From: a virus
Reading direction: 5' to 3' (one strand)
IMG/VR virus record: IMGVR_UViG_3300027749_000302
Span: 1 to 34,533 of that record
DNA: 34,533 nt
Shown here: positions 16,026 through 25,626 of the stretch, in pieces
Layout: every line of letters begins with the position of its first letter
How positions within the stretch are numbered: the stretch's first letter is position 1
The notes under the pieces: model-generated
Told to the model about the DNA's origin: nothing
Seen by the model: only the letters and a program-made list of their open reading frames with translations
The model's database searches: none
Position numbers and translations under genes: made by a program

Positions 16026-17378
16026 TTAAAATTCTATTACTACTTTAAATTGTTCAATACCATCTTCATTTCTTATAATGCTGGTACGATTATCTACATA
16101 ACCAACATAACCTGATAGTGCAACAAAATCTGAAGAACTATTTGATGTTAATGTTCTGGTTGTTCTTGATATATCACCAAAAACAGGATAATTTAATATT
16201 AAACTACCTTTTGTATTTATTGTGTGTATTATGTTGTTGGATGAGTCAAAATCCAAAACTCTAGCACTAAATGTAGAAGTTTCTAATGAATCTCCTTGAA
16301 AAACCATTTCATTTTGTATATAGTCACCGAAACCAGAAGAAACAATCAAATCTGTTGTGGTTTTATAAATTGTTCCATTGGCTTTATTGCCTGTACTGGA
16401 CAATACCGGATCAATAAGAATACCCAATTGATGATATGATATATTTGTTGGTATTAAACCAGATTCGGAACTGTTGAATTGTGAAGTCATCATAACATGA
16501 GAACAACCTAATTCACTGATTGGATCACTACCGTGGCCACCAACAGGAGAGACCGGAGCAATTGCTGTTGCATTTGATCCAGTGGATGAGGTGATTATGA
16601 CATTTGCATAGGTATAATTTGTACCAGAAGATGTAACAGTAATGTCAGTTATTGCACCATTAGACTTTACTACTGTTCCTGATGCACCTGTGCCATCTCC
16701 GGTGATTGTTATTGTAACATCAGTGTTATAATTGACACCACCATTTGTCACATTGATTACATCTATGTTTCCGTAACCAGCTGATTTATTCAATGGACTT
16801 GCTGATTCAATTGATGCGGGGATAGGCATCCAAGATGAATCCATAAATTTAACTTTTTCAGCTGAGTTTATGGTGTAAATATATTTCCATTTATAACCAT
16901 CCGAACCATAGTAAATATTATCAGATAAAAATTTACCTGGTTCAAATACTGGTTCTTCGGTCGAGGCCTCTCCGTTATTGTTCCATAGACATTTGAATAC
17001 TTGGTCGTAAACATTCTTCACATAAAATGTATATAATGGCACCTTATTAATATCTTGGGCCACCATATCAATATCATCTCGATAGAAATCATAAACCGTA
17101 TTATATGTCCAATCTATTCTTCTTAATACGGGAGATATATCATTAACATTGATTCGTTTTGCAACAAAAATATTCTTCTGTACTTCCTTTAGATATTTTT
17201 GTGATCCATTAGGAATAACTATATTGTTGTCATCCCAAGGATAATCATTAGATAGAAAACAGTATATGGATGACAGTGACCCAGAACTATTTGGAATACT
17301 AACTATTGGAGAGAAATAGGTTTGTTCTACCGAAAAAACTTTTAATCCGTATGTTAATAGTGTTGTTATATTTGCCAT
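16026..17378 (-). CDS. 8: Baseplate wedge protein, gp8 homologue with an inserted repeat
   Basis: A 450-aa homologue of T4 gp8 (334 aa), a dimeric wedge subunit that binds gp10, gp7 and gp6. Matching points are the N-terminal FLSNDYPWDDNN (T4 'PWSSNE' region), LRRIDWTYNTVYDF (85-98, T4 PRRDW), QVFKCLWNNNGEAS (126-139, T4 YRCL), EEPVFEPGKF then DGYKWKYIYTI (160-170, T4 DGYVWEYLFEI) and the final FKVVIEF (T4 INILFTF). The extra length comes largely from residues about 201-275, a pair of glycine-rich repeats (GGVNYNTDVTITITGDGTGA and ITDITVTSSGTNYT) also seen in gp6, gp7 and the giant protein. It follows a fibre-like gene and precedes the giant protein with a nine-base gap. Confidence 0.85.
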   Translation of the reverse strand: MANITTLLTYGLKVFSVEQTYFSPIVSIPNSSGSLSSIYCFLSNDYPWDDNNIVIPNGSQKYLKEVQKNIFVAKRINVNDISPVLRRIDWTYNTVYDFYRDDIDMVAQDINKVPLYTFYVKNVYDQVFKCLWNNNGEASTEEPVFEPGKFLSDNIYYGSDGYKWKYIYTINSAEKVKFMDSSWMPIPASIESASPLNKSAGYGNIDVINVTNGGVNYNTDVTITITGDGTGASGTVVKSNGAITDITVTSSGTNYTYANVIITSSTGSNATAIAPVSPVGGHGSDPISELGCSHVMMTSQFNSSESGLIPTNISYHQLGILIDPVLSSTGNKANGTIYKTTTDLIVSSGFGDYIQNEMVFQGDSLETSTFSARVLDFDSSNNIIHTINTKGSLILNYPVFGDISRTTRTLTSNSSSDFVALSGYVGYVDNRTSIIRNEDGIEQFKVVIEF

Positions 17379-17389
17379 AGTTTTATTTA

Positions 17390-19114
17390 TTATGAATAAT
17401 TGACAGATACAAAGGTATTTGCTAAATCGCCATCAATACTGAAATATCTCAGGTATGCAGAATGCAGTGATGATAATGTGAAAGACGCTGCACCTATTGT
17501 AGAATTGTTTGCATAACAACCGTGAGTGATTGTGTGATTTGACCCAACACCAGTATCAACATTTGTTAACCAAACTTCTACAACTTTACCCGCAGAATAT
17601 CCATTTAAATTTATTGTCGTGGTTGCATTACAATTAAATTTATATAATGAATTATTTGCAATATCAATATTTAATGTGTTAATTATACCAGAAATAACAT
17701 TTGGATTATAGATGAATCCCTTTTGTGGATTAACAACACCACTGAATATTGCTGATGATCCATTGAAGGATGCAATCTGTGTTTGAGTATTAGTTCCTGC
17801 GGTTGTGGTAAAGAATTGTATCTGTGTTGCTCTTGCGGCATCAGTAAAGTTTTCTGTTGCAACAATATCAATTCTACCACTTCCTAATGTGGAAAATTTG
17901 GTAGTACCATAACCATTACCAGACATTCTCATTAGAATATCACCGTTTGCTACTGCTTGGGGTGCAATAGGAGTACCTCTTGCAGTTCTACCAGCAACAA
18001 CAACATAGGTATTTGCACCATACGAGTCAAATACGATTCTGGAGGACACATTCTGTTTACCGGAAATGTGTAACATGTATCCATCATTGGATGGTAATTG
18101 AACATCACCGATAGGACATGCTGCAATAGTTAATGCTGATTCGGTTGCAGTAAACTGTGTATTTGCAAATATTACAGAACCATTAACATTCAGTTTATCG
18201 GTGATGTTCAATGCCCCTGCAAAAGTATTTCCATTTGTATTGGCCAAGAATTTACCATCAGTATAAGACTTCAATTGGGTATTAGCTGAAGCTATAGCAC
18301 CATCAGTATAAGACTTCAATTGGGTATTGGCTGAACTAATAGCTCCATCAGCATATGCTTTTAATTGAGTATTGGCTGCTGTTACAATACCATCAGTATA
18401 AGACTTCAATTGGGTATTAGCATTTACTATATTGGTATTTGTTTGATTTAATGCACCAAACAAATAGATGGTATTAGCACTTGCTGAATTTGCAATATTT
18501 CTGGTTGCAATGGAATAAGCATTGGTGGCGGCCGCCGTACTTTGTGTTGTTCCATCACCAAATGTAAATGATGTATTTTGGTTTAAAACAAAACCATTGC
18601 TCGTCATATAACCAATAATATCATTGGATTTTGTACCACCAACAATAAATTTTATGTTTGTGTTTGATGTCGATGTACCAATTATTAAATTTCCATCATT
18701 CGAGTTGGATGATGTACCTTGAACATACAGATATCCATCATAAGGATACATTGCTGAAAAAGTCGGATCACTATAACCAGAATTGTTTATACCCAAATCA
18801 ATATATCGGGATGAGTCAGAACCAGTATCAGCTGTCACCACAAAATCACCAGAACCACTTGATGTATAGTTCTGCATATTAACTTGTAAATAACTTGCAG
18901 AATTGCCAGAGAACTGACCCACAGAATTAGGAAAAAATACCTGATTATAACCAACCTTCAATGGATTTTCTGAATATAATCCTTCTGCGAGTGTCGTTAT
19001 TGATATTTTTCCGGTTATATCAGATAATAAATCAACACCAACTAATACAGTTTGGTCGGTGTTTATATTTAAATGATTTATTTCCGATAATTGAGAAATT
19101 TTTACTGAACTCAT
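17390..19114 (-). CDS. Fibre-like virion protein with tandem 15-residue repeats
   Basis: A 574-aa protein. The N-terminus (VKISQLSEINHLNINTDQTV) resembles the attachment segments of phage fibre or neck proteins. Four 15-residue repeats follow (pattern ANTQLKSYTDGAIAS), encoded by 45-bp direct repeats and predicted to be helical, probably a coiled-coil shaft. The C-terminal half is beta-rich and contains VVVAGRTARGTPIAPQAVAN and GNGYGTTKFSTLGSGRIDIV, a pattern frequent in receptor-binding or fibre domains, and ends in an all-beta tip domain. It takes the place between gp7 and gp8. I cannot match it to T4 gp9, gp10 or gp12 by sequence. It is best described as a short-fibre or baseplate-associated fibre protein. 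Confidence 0.75.
   Translation of the reverse strand: MSSVKISQLSEINHLNINTDQTVLVGVDLLSDITGKISITTLAEGLYSENPLKVGYNQVFFPNSVGQFSGNSASYLQVNMQNYTSSGSGDFVVTADTGSDSSRYIDLGINNSGYSDPTFSAMYPYDGYLYVQGTSSNSNDGNLIIGTSTSNTNIKFIVGGTKSNDIIGYMTSNGFVLNQNTSFTFGDGTTQSTAAATNAYSIATRNIANSASANTIYLFGALNQTNTNIVNANTQLKSYTDGIVTAANTQLKAYADGAISSANTQLKSYTDGAIASANTQLKSYTDGKFLANTNGNTFAGALNITDKLNVNGSVIFANTQFTATESALTIAACPIGDVQLPSNDGYMLHISGKQNVSSRIVFDSYGANTYVVVAGRTARGTPIAPQAVANGDILMRMSGNGYGTTKFSTLGSGRIDIVATENFTDAARATQIQFFTTTAGTNTQTQIASFNGSSAIFSGVVNPQKGFIYNPNVISGIINTLNIDIANNSLYKFNCNATTTINLNGYSAGKVVEVWLTNVDTGVGSNHTITHGCYANNSTIGAASFTLSSLHSAYLRYFSIDGDLANTFVSVNYS
18255..18421. repeat. Four 45-bp direct repeats in the fibre-like gene
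   Basis: The plus strand shows CCATCAGTATAAGACTTCAA starting at 18255, 18300 and 18390, with a diverged copy (CCATCAGCATATGCTTTTAA) at 18345. This gives an exact 45-bp period. Each unit codes for 15 residues (ANTQLK.Y.DG plus a variable tail). Copy number could change by slippage without breaking the frame, altering shaft length. Confidence 0.9.
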
Positions 19115-19124
19115 TTGGTATCCT

Positions 19125-22055
19125 TTAACCTAGTAGTATTATTGATCCGGATTCTGTAAGTATTGTTAAACCATCTTCTGTTGTCAATTCTGGAATATAT
19201 TGAGTTCCAACTGAATTCCATATTGTGACATTCGTTGAATTAATTGTTCTATTCACACTTATATAACCATAAGAATTCTGTGTAAATACTGAATTAACAT
19301 ATATTTTATTATTTAAAATATCAGCATTTGTCACCGTCATAACGGTGTTGTTTGGTACACTAATTAAGTCGCCGGCAAACACAACATCAAGTAATGGATA
19401 ATATGGATTACTATATTCTCCATTGTTTACAATATCGTAAGCTCCTGTTGTTGATATTATATTTATAACATTAGATCCAGAATTTGCTTGTATGATAGCA
19501 ACATTAGGATAAGTTAACCAAACTTTATCTTTTAATATTATGTTCCTCAGATTGCTGTTGACACTAACAACTTCACTCTTTATATTTGGTCCAGTGGGTG
19601 TTGTTATTTCAATTACACTATTAGAAAATATAAACTCACCGATATCAGCTCCAGCCAAACTAATAAATTGCACAACATTGCTATAATTTGTTCCTCTTGG
19701 TAGTACAGTAAATGCATTTGCTAATGTGGAAGTAACATTTGCCGAACTATTTGCTGTTAAGAAATCATAAGCAAAACTATTAATTTTATAATTCTCAGCC
19801 GGAAAAATATAATCAGTGATATACTCATCTGTTTCAAATGGTGTAAACACCCTTGCGTAACTTGCTGGATAACTAGTATAATATTTTAATGAATGACCTG
19901 AAAAATTAGAACTGATACCTTCAATATTGAATGATGTGTTTGAACTTATTATGAATTTTCCTAATGCTCTTGTTCCTGTTGGATGTATTAAATTCAATAG
20001 AACATTTTTATAACGAGCAATTTCTTTTTCTACCGTAACTTGATATGTGTAATTATTATACAACTCACTTTCAAGTACATCATAGGAACTTAAATGGCCT
20101 TTTTGGTCCAAGTATCTTCCTTCACCATAGAATAGTCCATTAATAATAGATGCATTAGCTCTTGCTCTGCCGTCACCATAATACCTAACACCAAATGAAT
20201 TATAATTTTCATTGAATGCGGAATTTGCCATTGTTAATGTATTATTTTTATTCAACAATTTCAATGTTTTTGCTGGATCCGGATTAGATGTATAGTTAAA
20301 TACTCTTAAATTATATAATGATTGTTGTGTATTAGGATATTCTTGCAATAAAGATATTGAGTTTACTGAAGCGCTATATGAAATGACATTTAGTGTTGAA
20401 TTTTGGTAAACAACATCACCTTTCACGGGTAAATTATTATAATCTACATTGCACACCACAATATCTTGAACCACCAAGGAAACATTAGGTGTGGTAATAT
20501 AATCTTCACCCGTCGAAAGTAGGTTAATAGATTTTACTTGGCCAATTCTACTAACAATAGGTGAAAATGTTGCACCTTTACCTAATATTCCAGTTACAAC
20601 AAGAGTAGCATTTGATGCTAGTACATTGGATGAAATTACACTGAGTGTTGGTAGATTGTTTATGTCATATCCGTTTCCACCCAAAGACGCTACCAGGCTT
20701 CCTTGCACATAAGAAACAGATGTGATTGCACCATTACTGGAAACATTTATTACATTTGCATATGCACCGAAACCTGAAGTACCATCAGAAAAAATAATTC
20801 TATCGTTTGCTCTGTATCCGCGGCCACCATTTACAATCTTTATTGGACCCAAAATACCCAATTGTGATAAATCGGTTTGATAACCTGATGTTGTTGTATA
20901 AACAGATGTTGCTGTTATTGTTGGATTTTGATTACCATTTGATCCTGGGGATGTCACCAAGATTGATGATATTGGATATGTTGTAAATGATGTAAAACTC
21001 AGTGCATCAATTAACGGTGTGTTTATATTTGCAGTTGGATGTGCAGTAAAGAACGAATAAACATTACCTACCCAAGAGTTAACTGATAACGAGATACTAT
21101 CAATTGATATATTAGTTACATTTGCAATTAGGTGTGGATCAGGATTTACAGTACCCACTTTTGCTGTGGCGCCATCCACATTTGTTACTGTTATTATGGT
21201 ATTTGGATCTGGCCTGTATCCAAATCCACCATTCACAACATTAATTCTATCTAGAGAACCTGTTGTGGTATCAGCAACAGTTGCAGTTGCACCAATACCA
21301 TTTGATGCACTTAGTCCGCCATAAACAATTACAGGGTCACCAGGACGATATACCAGACCTCTATTGTTCGGATCAATCGTAATTTTGTTTACCTGACCTA
21401 CAATCTTTGCTCTGACCGGATTGCCATTAACAAGAACACTTTGATTATTTGCATATAATAATCTTACATATTCTCCTGAATGAAAACTTCTTTCAACATT
21501 ATTAATGTAAGAAATATAAACATCAGTTTTATCGCCGTTTAATATAGAATTTTCTACAACAGCAATAGATTTGGTTGTTTCTCCAAAAATTCTATAGTCT
21601 TCTGCATTAAGAAAATTTTCATCATTGGTTAATAACTTTAAACTTTTTGGTACAAACCAATTGCCGTTTGATGGTTTTAATATCAGGTCTTTGGTTAATA
21701 AAAATTCAAAGTCGGAATCAAATAATATTCTGAATAGAAACTTATATGAAGATGGAGTTCCTTTACTGGAATATAATTCCTTTGCTGCTTTGATAGCAGT
21801 ACTTTTACTGATTAATGCATCTTTAGGAAAATATTGTAAAAAATCATTAATGAAATATTCTAAGAATTGGTCTGTTGTTTTATCAACATCAAAGAAATCT
21901 AGAATATTACCTTCTAAATCCAATACATTTTGATTTTGTTCTAACCATTCATAGTATGATTGTAGAAACAATACAAAATTTGTGGTATTTTCGTCATACC
22001 TTATCCAATCAGGTAACTGAAAGGGGACTAAAGTGGAAGTTTTTACTCTATTCAT
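19125..22055 (-). CDS. 7: Baseplate wedge protein, gp7-like
   Basis: A 976-aa protein in the place of T4 gp7 (1032 aa), directly after gp6. The N-terminal helical domain (NTTNFVLFLQSYYEWLEQNQ, about 23-42; DQFLEYFINDFLQYFPKDAL, 62-81; ELYSSKGTPSSYKFLFRILF, 93-112) is the conserved hallmark of this wedge protein in aquatic T4-like phages. Residues about 220-540 contain several glycine-rich GGxGYRxxD/P repeats shared with gp6, gp8 and the giant protein. The C-terminal part contains YKNVLLNLIHPTGTRALGKF, which also looks family-typical. In T4, gp7 ties gp10, gp8 and the gp6 dimers in the wedge. The assignment to gp7 rests mainly on order and size, because gp7 is poorly conserved in sequence. Confidence 0.7.
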   Translation of the reverse strand: MNRVKTSTLVPFQLPDWIRYDENTTNFVLFLQSYYEWLEQNQNVLDLEGNILDFFDVDKTTDQFLEYFINDFLQYFPKDALISKSTAIKAAKELYSSKGTPSSYKFLFRILFDSDFEFLLTKDLILKPSNGNWFVPKSLKLLTNDENFLNAEDYRIFGETTKSIAVVENSILNGDKTDVYISYINNVERSFHSGEYVRLLYANNQSVLVNGNPVRAKIVGQVNKITIDPNNRGLVYRPGDPVIVYGGLSASNGIGATATVADTTTGSLDRINVVNGGFGYRPDPNTIITVTNVDGATAKVGTVNPDPHLIANVTNISIDSISLSVNSWVGNVYSFFTAHPTANINTPLIDALSFTSFTTYPISSILVTSPGSNGNQNPTITATSVYTTTSGYQTDLSQLGILGPIKIVNGGRGYRANDRIIFSDGTSGFGAYANVINVSSNGAITSVSYVQGSLVASLGGNGYDINNLPTLSVISSNVLASNATLVVTGILGKGATFSPIVSRIGQVKSINLLSTGEDYITTPNVSLVVQDIVVCNVDYNNLPVKGDVVYQNSTLNVISYSASVNSISLLQEYPNTQQSLYNLRVFNYTSNPDPAKTLKLLNKNNTLTMANSAFNENYNSFGVRYYGDGRARANASIINGLFYGEGRYLDQKGHLSSYDVLESELYNNYTYQVTVEKEIARYKNVLLNLIHPTGTRALGKFIISSNTSFNIEGISSNFSGHSLKYYTSYPASYARVFTPFETDEYITDYIFPAENYKINSFAYDFLTANSSANVTSTLANAFTVLPRGTNYSNVVQFISLAGADIGEFIFSNSVIEITTPTGPNIKSEVVSVNSNLRNIILKDKVWLTYPNVAIIQANSGSNVINIISTTGAYDIVNNGEYSNPYYPLLDVVFAGDLISVPNNTVMTVTNADILNNKIYVNSVFTQNSYGYISVNRTINSTNVTIWNSVGTQYIPELTTEDGLTILTESGSIILLG

Positions 22056-22061
22056 TGCTTA

Positions 22062-24143
22062 CTACTTAGTAAACACATTAACAAGAACAGAATTTGGATC
22101 ATAAACATCCATTGTTAATATTCTATTAAACGATGATGATATTAATGTTGATGTTGGTGTTGCCGAGATTGTTAATTGACCTAAATCATTATCCACCTGT
22201 ATTGGACCGAAATTATTTAATGTCAATACACCATTTTCATAATCAATTATTCCAGCATTACTATTTAACACCGTTTTTACATTATTTGAATTATAATAGA
22301 ATGTTCTTAATGTTCCATATTTGCCTTGTAAATTAACGATAGCCACACCATTTTTTCCTGTTGTGTCATATGGATCTGGTGTAATGGTTGCAACGGCGCT
22401 GGTATAATTATTACCAGATGATGTAACTGTTATACCAGTAATTTGGCCTATTGTGTTAATTGTAGATGTTGCTGTTGCTCCAGATCCATCACCAAGAATA
22501 GTTACAGTTGGTGGATATTGGTATGCAAAACCAGGGTTGGCTATGTAAATTGAATCTACACCTGAGGTGAATTGTGGAATTTCTTCGAGATATACACCAT
22601 TAATAGTATTTGCTCTATCGGATTTATTGGTAAATCTAATGGCCGGATAACTATTTACAGAACCTTGAAACATGCCTTTCTTTAAGGATGTTCCATATTG
22701 TAGATTGTATGTTCTTGGTGTAACTAAATTCGGATAGAATTTCTTTTGCACCTGTATATTTATTTCGTTAGTTATAATCGAAGTATCTACAGAAGAAATT
22801 GCATCAGTCAATTTACTTGACATGAAACTTGAATTGAAAGTATTCAGTGTTGAAGTGGAAAAACTTTGAATTGCTGTTCTGACTTTTTCCTTGATTTGAC
22901 TAGAATTCAAATTGGTCTTATCTGGATCATACACAACATTTGCTACAACTCTGATATAAGTATAATCTGGATCAACCATTGTTGGTGTTACCGTCATGAT
23001 TGAAACGGGATTCAAAGTTTCTTCTATCAATCTTTGTTTTTGTGTGTTATTGAGTGTGTAAGAACCTGTAGGTTTCACACAAATGAAAACTTGACCGTAT
23101 GCTGGTGGTACATTCTCCTCGCCTCCCCAGACGTTCACCGCATCGAAAGATATACCAAGACTGTTCTGATTGATTAGAGCAATATAGTCTGTCTTAGTCA
23201 CTCCCCTATTCTGAGAAGCATAAAGTTTTGGTGCTTGGAACTTGATTGAATCTATGGATTCTTTTCCACTTCCATGTCCTGCTGGTAATTTTCCTGATAT
23301 CGTAACATCAGTCAAACCAGGTAAAGTATCCATCAATACAAAATTGTTTGCACCGATTGCAGCTTTACCTTGAGTAATAATATAAGAAACCTTAACTAGA
23401 TTACCATCTACTAATTTCTTTCCTAGTATTCCGTTGCCAAAAGTAATTTCATAATTACCATTGACAGATTCGGCGATAAAAAATACTTCACTGGTACCAT
23501 CTAGAGTTAAGTACTTATTAGAAACAGTGTAGGTTGAAGAATATGTATTTGAACTAGATTGTTGTACCATTACTCTAACAGTACTGGAATCAACAGAAGA
23601 ATCAGGTAATTCGAAAACGTAAGTTGGGTTTGATGTTGAATCAACAGTAAATGTATAATTTACAGGAATACCTTCCTTTATTATAATATCATTAAAAATA
23701 ACTGATTGTGTTAGTGGGTCGGTATTTAAAGTAACTGAATCCACAGTAACAAAGTTATAATTGATTTTATTTATTGCCTCTGATAAAAAATTAGTGTAAG
23801 CTGGAAGTGTTACACTGGTATCAGTAACATTATTCGCCGTAATATTAATTATAGCTGCCGGAGCAGTTGCAGATTTGGGTGTATAATTTAATAATTTTGC
23901 ATGAGATACCACAGAGGATCTTTGTAATGAAGTGTCTAAGAACATTTCATTAGCAACCATATTTAAATAGAAAGCATTATACTGCGTATTATATGCTAAT
24001 ACATCGAGTAATACTGAAAGTCCTGATCCATCAAAATTGTAATCCTTGAAAACATCTTGTGACTTTAAGTATGTTTTTAGGTTATTTTTGATTACATCAA
24101 AGTCTAAACCTACTAGACTTATATTGGAATTAGCTCCGGCCAT
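22062..24143 (-). CDS. 6: Baseplate wedge protein gp6 (baseplate_J-like)
   Basis: A 693-aa homologue of T4 gp6 (660 aa), which forms the dodecameric inner ring of the baseplate. The N-terminus (DFDVIKNNLKTYLKSQDVFK, 14-33; GSGLSVLLDVLAYNTQYNAF, 39-58; EMFLDTSLQRSSVVSHAKLL, 66-85) is the strongly conserved gp6/baseplate_J entry region. The middle has ITFGNGILGKKL (233-244) and LYASQNRGVTKTDYIALI (307-324), also family landmarks. Residues about 530-603 are a repeat pair (GFAYQYPPTVTILGDGSGA, ITVTSSGNNYT) close in protein and DNA sequence to the insert of gp8. The gene ends seven bases before gp7 and has its own promoter-like octamer upstream. Confidence 0.93.
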   Translation of the reverse strand: MAGANSNISLVGLDFDVIKNNLKTYLKSQDVFKDYNFDGSGLSVLLDVLAYNTQYNAFYLNMVANEMFLDTSLQRSSVVSHAKLLNYTPKSATAPAAIINITANNVTDTSVTLPAYTNFLSEAINKINYNFVTVDSVTLNTDPLTQSVIFNDIIIKEGIPVNYTFTVDSTSNPTYVFELPDSSVDSSTVRVMVQQSSSNTYSSTYTVSNKYLTLDGTSEVFFIAESVNGNYEITFGNGILGKKLVDGNLVKVSYIITQGKAAIGANNFVLMDTLPGLTDVTISGKLPAGHGSGKESIDSIKFQAPKLYASQNRGVTKTDYIALINQNSLGISFDAVNVWGGEENVPPAYGQVFICVKPTGSYTLNNTQKQRLIEETLNPVSIMTVTPTMVDPDYTYIRVVANVVYDPDKTNLNSSQIKEKVRTAIQSFSTSTLNTFNSSFMSSKLTDAISSVDTSIITNEINIQVQKKFYPNLVTPRTYNLQYGTSLKKGMFQGSVNSYPAIRFTNKSDRANTINGVYLEEIPQFTSGVDSIYIANPGFAYQYPPTVTILGDGSGATATSTINTIGQITGITVTSSGNNYTSAVATITPDPYDTTGKNGVAIVNLQGKYGTLRTFYYNSNNVKTVLNSNAGIIDYENGVLTLNNFGPIQVDNDLGQLTISATPTSTLISSSFNRILTMDVYDPNSVLVNVFTK

Positions 24144-24173
24144 GAATAGTAACCTTTAAAATGTTTATTGTTA

Positions 24174-24181
24174 TATTTATG
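24174..24181 (-). promoter_or_regulatory. Late promoter-like octamer upstream of gene 6
   Basis: The minus strand reads CATAAATA, a single change from TATAAATA. Transcription would start near 24168, 25 bases before the gene 6 ATG. It lies in the 56-base gap between genes 25 and 6, which is large for this packed operon. Confidence 0.5.
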
Positions 24182-24199
24182 TGATGAATGGACAATATA

Positions 24200-24589
24200 T
24201 TATCTGGAACGTTTTAAAACCAAAGTAATTCCTGTCGGTTCTGCTTTATTACCAATATAAACGTACATTGTAACTTTGTAACCATTTTCATCCGGTGATG
24301 CTTGCACATCAAGTGATGCAATAGTTGCTCTGGGTTCCCAGTTGGTAACCACTCTTGTTACTTCTTGTTTAATTTGATTACCCGTTAAACCAGTAATTGG
24401 TTCAAACAAATAAAAATCAATTAATGAGGAGAGTTCTGGATTGAACAATCTTTCATATGGTCTGGTCAATAACAAATTTTTAATTGAACGCAAAACAGCA
24501 TTTTCATCGTAACTAATTGGTATATCCTTAGAAACGGGTTGCGATTTGAATGTTAAATCTATATCTGAGTATATTTTGTTTAGTGACAT
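24200..24589 (-). CDS. 25: Baseplate wedge protein gp25
   Basis: A 129-aa homologue of T4 gp25 (132 aa), the lysozyme-like but non-enzymatic wedge protein that, with gp6, starts sheath polymerisation. Key segments are NAVLRSIKNLLLTRPYERLF (30-49), with its conserved arginine and RPYER/RLF pattern, and the EPR core motif at residues 85-87 (NWEPRATI). GYKVTMYVYI is the terminal strand. Size and full motif set indicate a functional copy. It stands between the gp5 needle piece and gene 6, as in many phage and contractile-injection systems. Confidence 0.95.
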   Translation of the reverse strand: MSLNKIYSDIDLTFKSQPVSKDIPISYDENAVLRSIKNLLLTRPYERLFNPELSSLIDFYLFEPITGLTGNQIKQEVTRVVTNWEPRATIASLDVQASPDENGYKVTMYVYIGNKAEPTGITLVLKRSR

Positions 24590-24619
24590 TTTTTTTATTA
24601 AGATTTTGATTATATGAGC

Positions 24620-25618
24620 CTACAAAACCGGCGGTGAAGTAACACTTGGACCCGGCATTACTCCTCCATGTACATGTGTCAATAATGTTACCCCTGGAGC
24701 AAGTACATCTATACCCGCTACCACCGAACCGGCCGCTGTAATAGAGGTACCACCGATAATAGCACCAGCAACTATTAAATTCCCTGTCATTTTCGTTAAT
24801 GCAGCAACATGAGTTACTAACGGAGTTGTTAATGTTATAGTTGCCCCGGCTACCCCTGTTATTGCGGTGCCTGCAATCATAGATATATTAATTCCAGCCT
24901 TTTCTGATATAAATGTGCCGGCTGTCATGCTAATATAAGCTGGTACCAAAATATCAACAAAACCTACAGTTGGAGTTGGATATATTACAGCTGGTGGTCC
25001 AATAAAAAGAGCACCTGGTGACCTAATACTCAATAATCCCATAACAACTTGATTTGAAGTAATATTACCTTGTGCTACTATTGATTGTTGGCAACCTATG
25101 TCTCCCTGTACATAAAAATCTCCACCCACATTGAGAGTTTTACAAGTTAATTCTATATCATCACCTGAAGAAATTTTCAATTCTTTATTCGCAGTGAGAT
25201 TCATGTCACCTTTACTGGTTATATTACATGTGCCATTAACAATACCTGTATAATTTCCTTTGACACTTGAATATGAATCTCCTTTAACTTCAATTGCAGC
25301 ATTACCATCTATGTGTATACTACATGATCCTTTGACTGATACTTTTTTATTTTTTAAAATAATTTCATATCCATCACCATAAATCTTATGAACCTCATCA
25401 CCCTTTGGATGCATTTCCAGAAAAGTTCCATCTCTATGGTGTAATCTAAGTCTTTCACGTTTAGGTGTATCATCCATTTCAAATGAATGTCCCGATTCAG
25501 TTTGAATTACATTATTATATGGATAAACTGGTCGTGTACCTTCCTGTGCATCGGCCACAGAAGGTGGTTCCATTATTGTATTCCAATCACTGGAAGTTTT
25601 TCCGTTTGTGTATGCCAT
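24620..25618 (-). CDS. 5: Tail needle: gp5 C-terminal beta-helix piece as a separate gene
   Basis: A 332-aa protein corresponding to the C-terminal needle of T4 gp5 without the OB and lysozyme domains. Residues 30-85 contain the entry segment typical of needle proteins (IQTESGHSFEMDDTPKRERL, then HHRDGTFLEMHPKGDEVHKI). From residue 95 there are six successive octads of the VxGxxxxx type (VKGSCSIH, IDGNAAIE, VKGDSYSS, VKGNYTGI, VNGTCNIT, SKGDMNLT), the hallmark of the gp5 triple beta-helix. A glycine/alanine/threonine-rich second half follows, and the C-terminus shows THVHGGVMPGPS, as in many needle or PAAR-less spike proteins. It would form the trimeric membrane-puncturing tip below the gp27 hub. 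Confidence 0.88.
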   Translation of the reverse strand: MAYTNGKTSSDWNTIMEPPSVADAQEGTRPVYPYNNVIQTESGHSFEMDDTPKRERLRLHHRDGTFLEMHPKGDEVHKIYGDGYEIILKNKKVSVKGSCSIHIDGNAAIEVKGDSYSSVKGNYTGIVNGTCNITSKGDMNLTANKELKISSGDDIELTCKTLNVGGDFYVQGDIGCQQSIVAQGNITSNQVVMGLLSIRSPGALFIGPPAVIYPTPTVGFVDILVPAYISMTAGTFISEKAGINISMIAGTAITGVAGATITLTTPLVTHVAALTKMTGNLIVAGAIIGGTSITAAGSVVAGIDVLAPGVTLLTHVHGGVMPGPSVTSPPVL

Positions 25619-25626
25619 ATTATATG

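Noticed and set aside
17384-17391. AATAAATA on the minus strand before gene 8
   Set aside because: It lies within about 13 bases of the ATG, too close for a late promoter with any leader.
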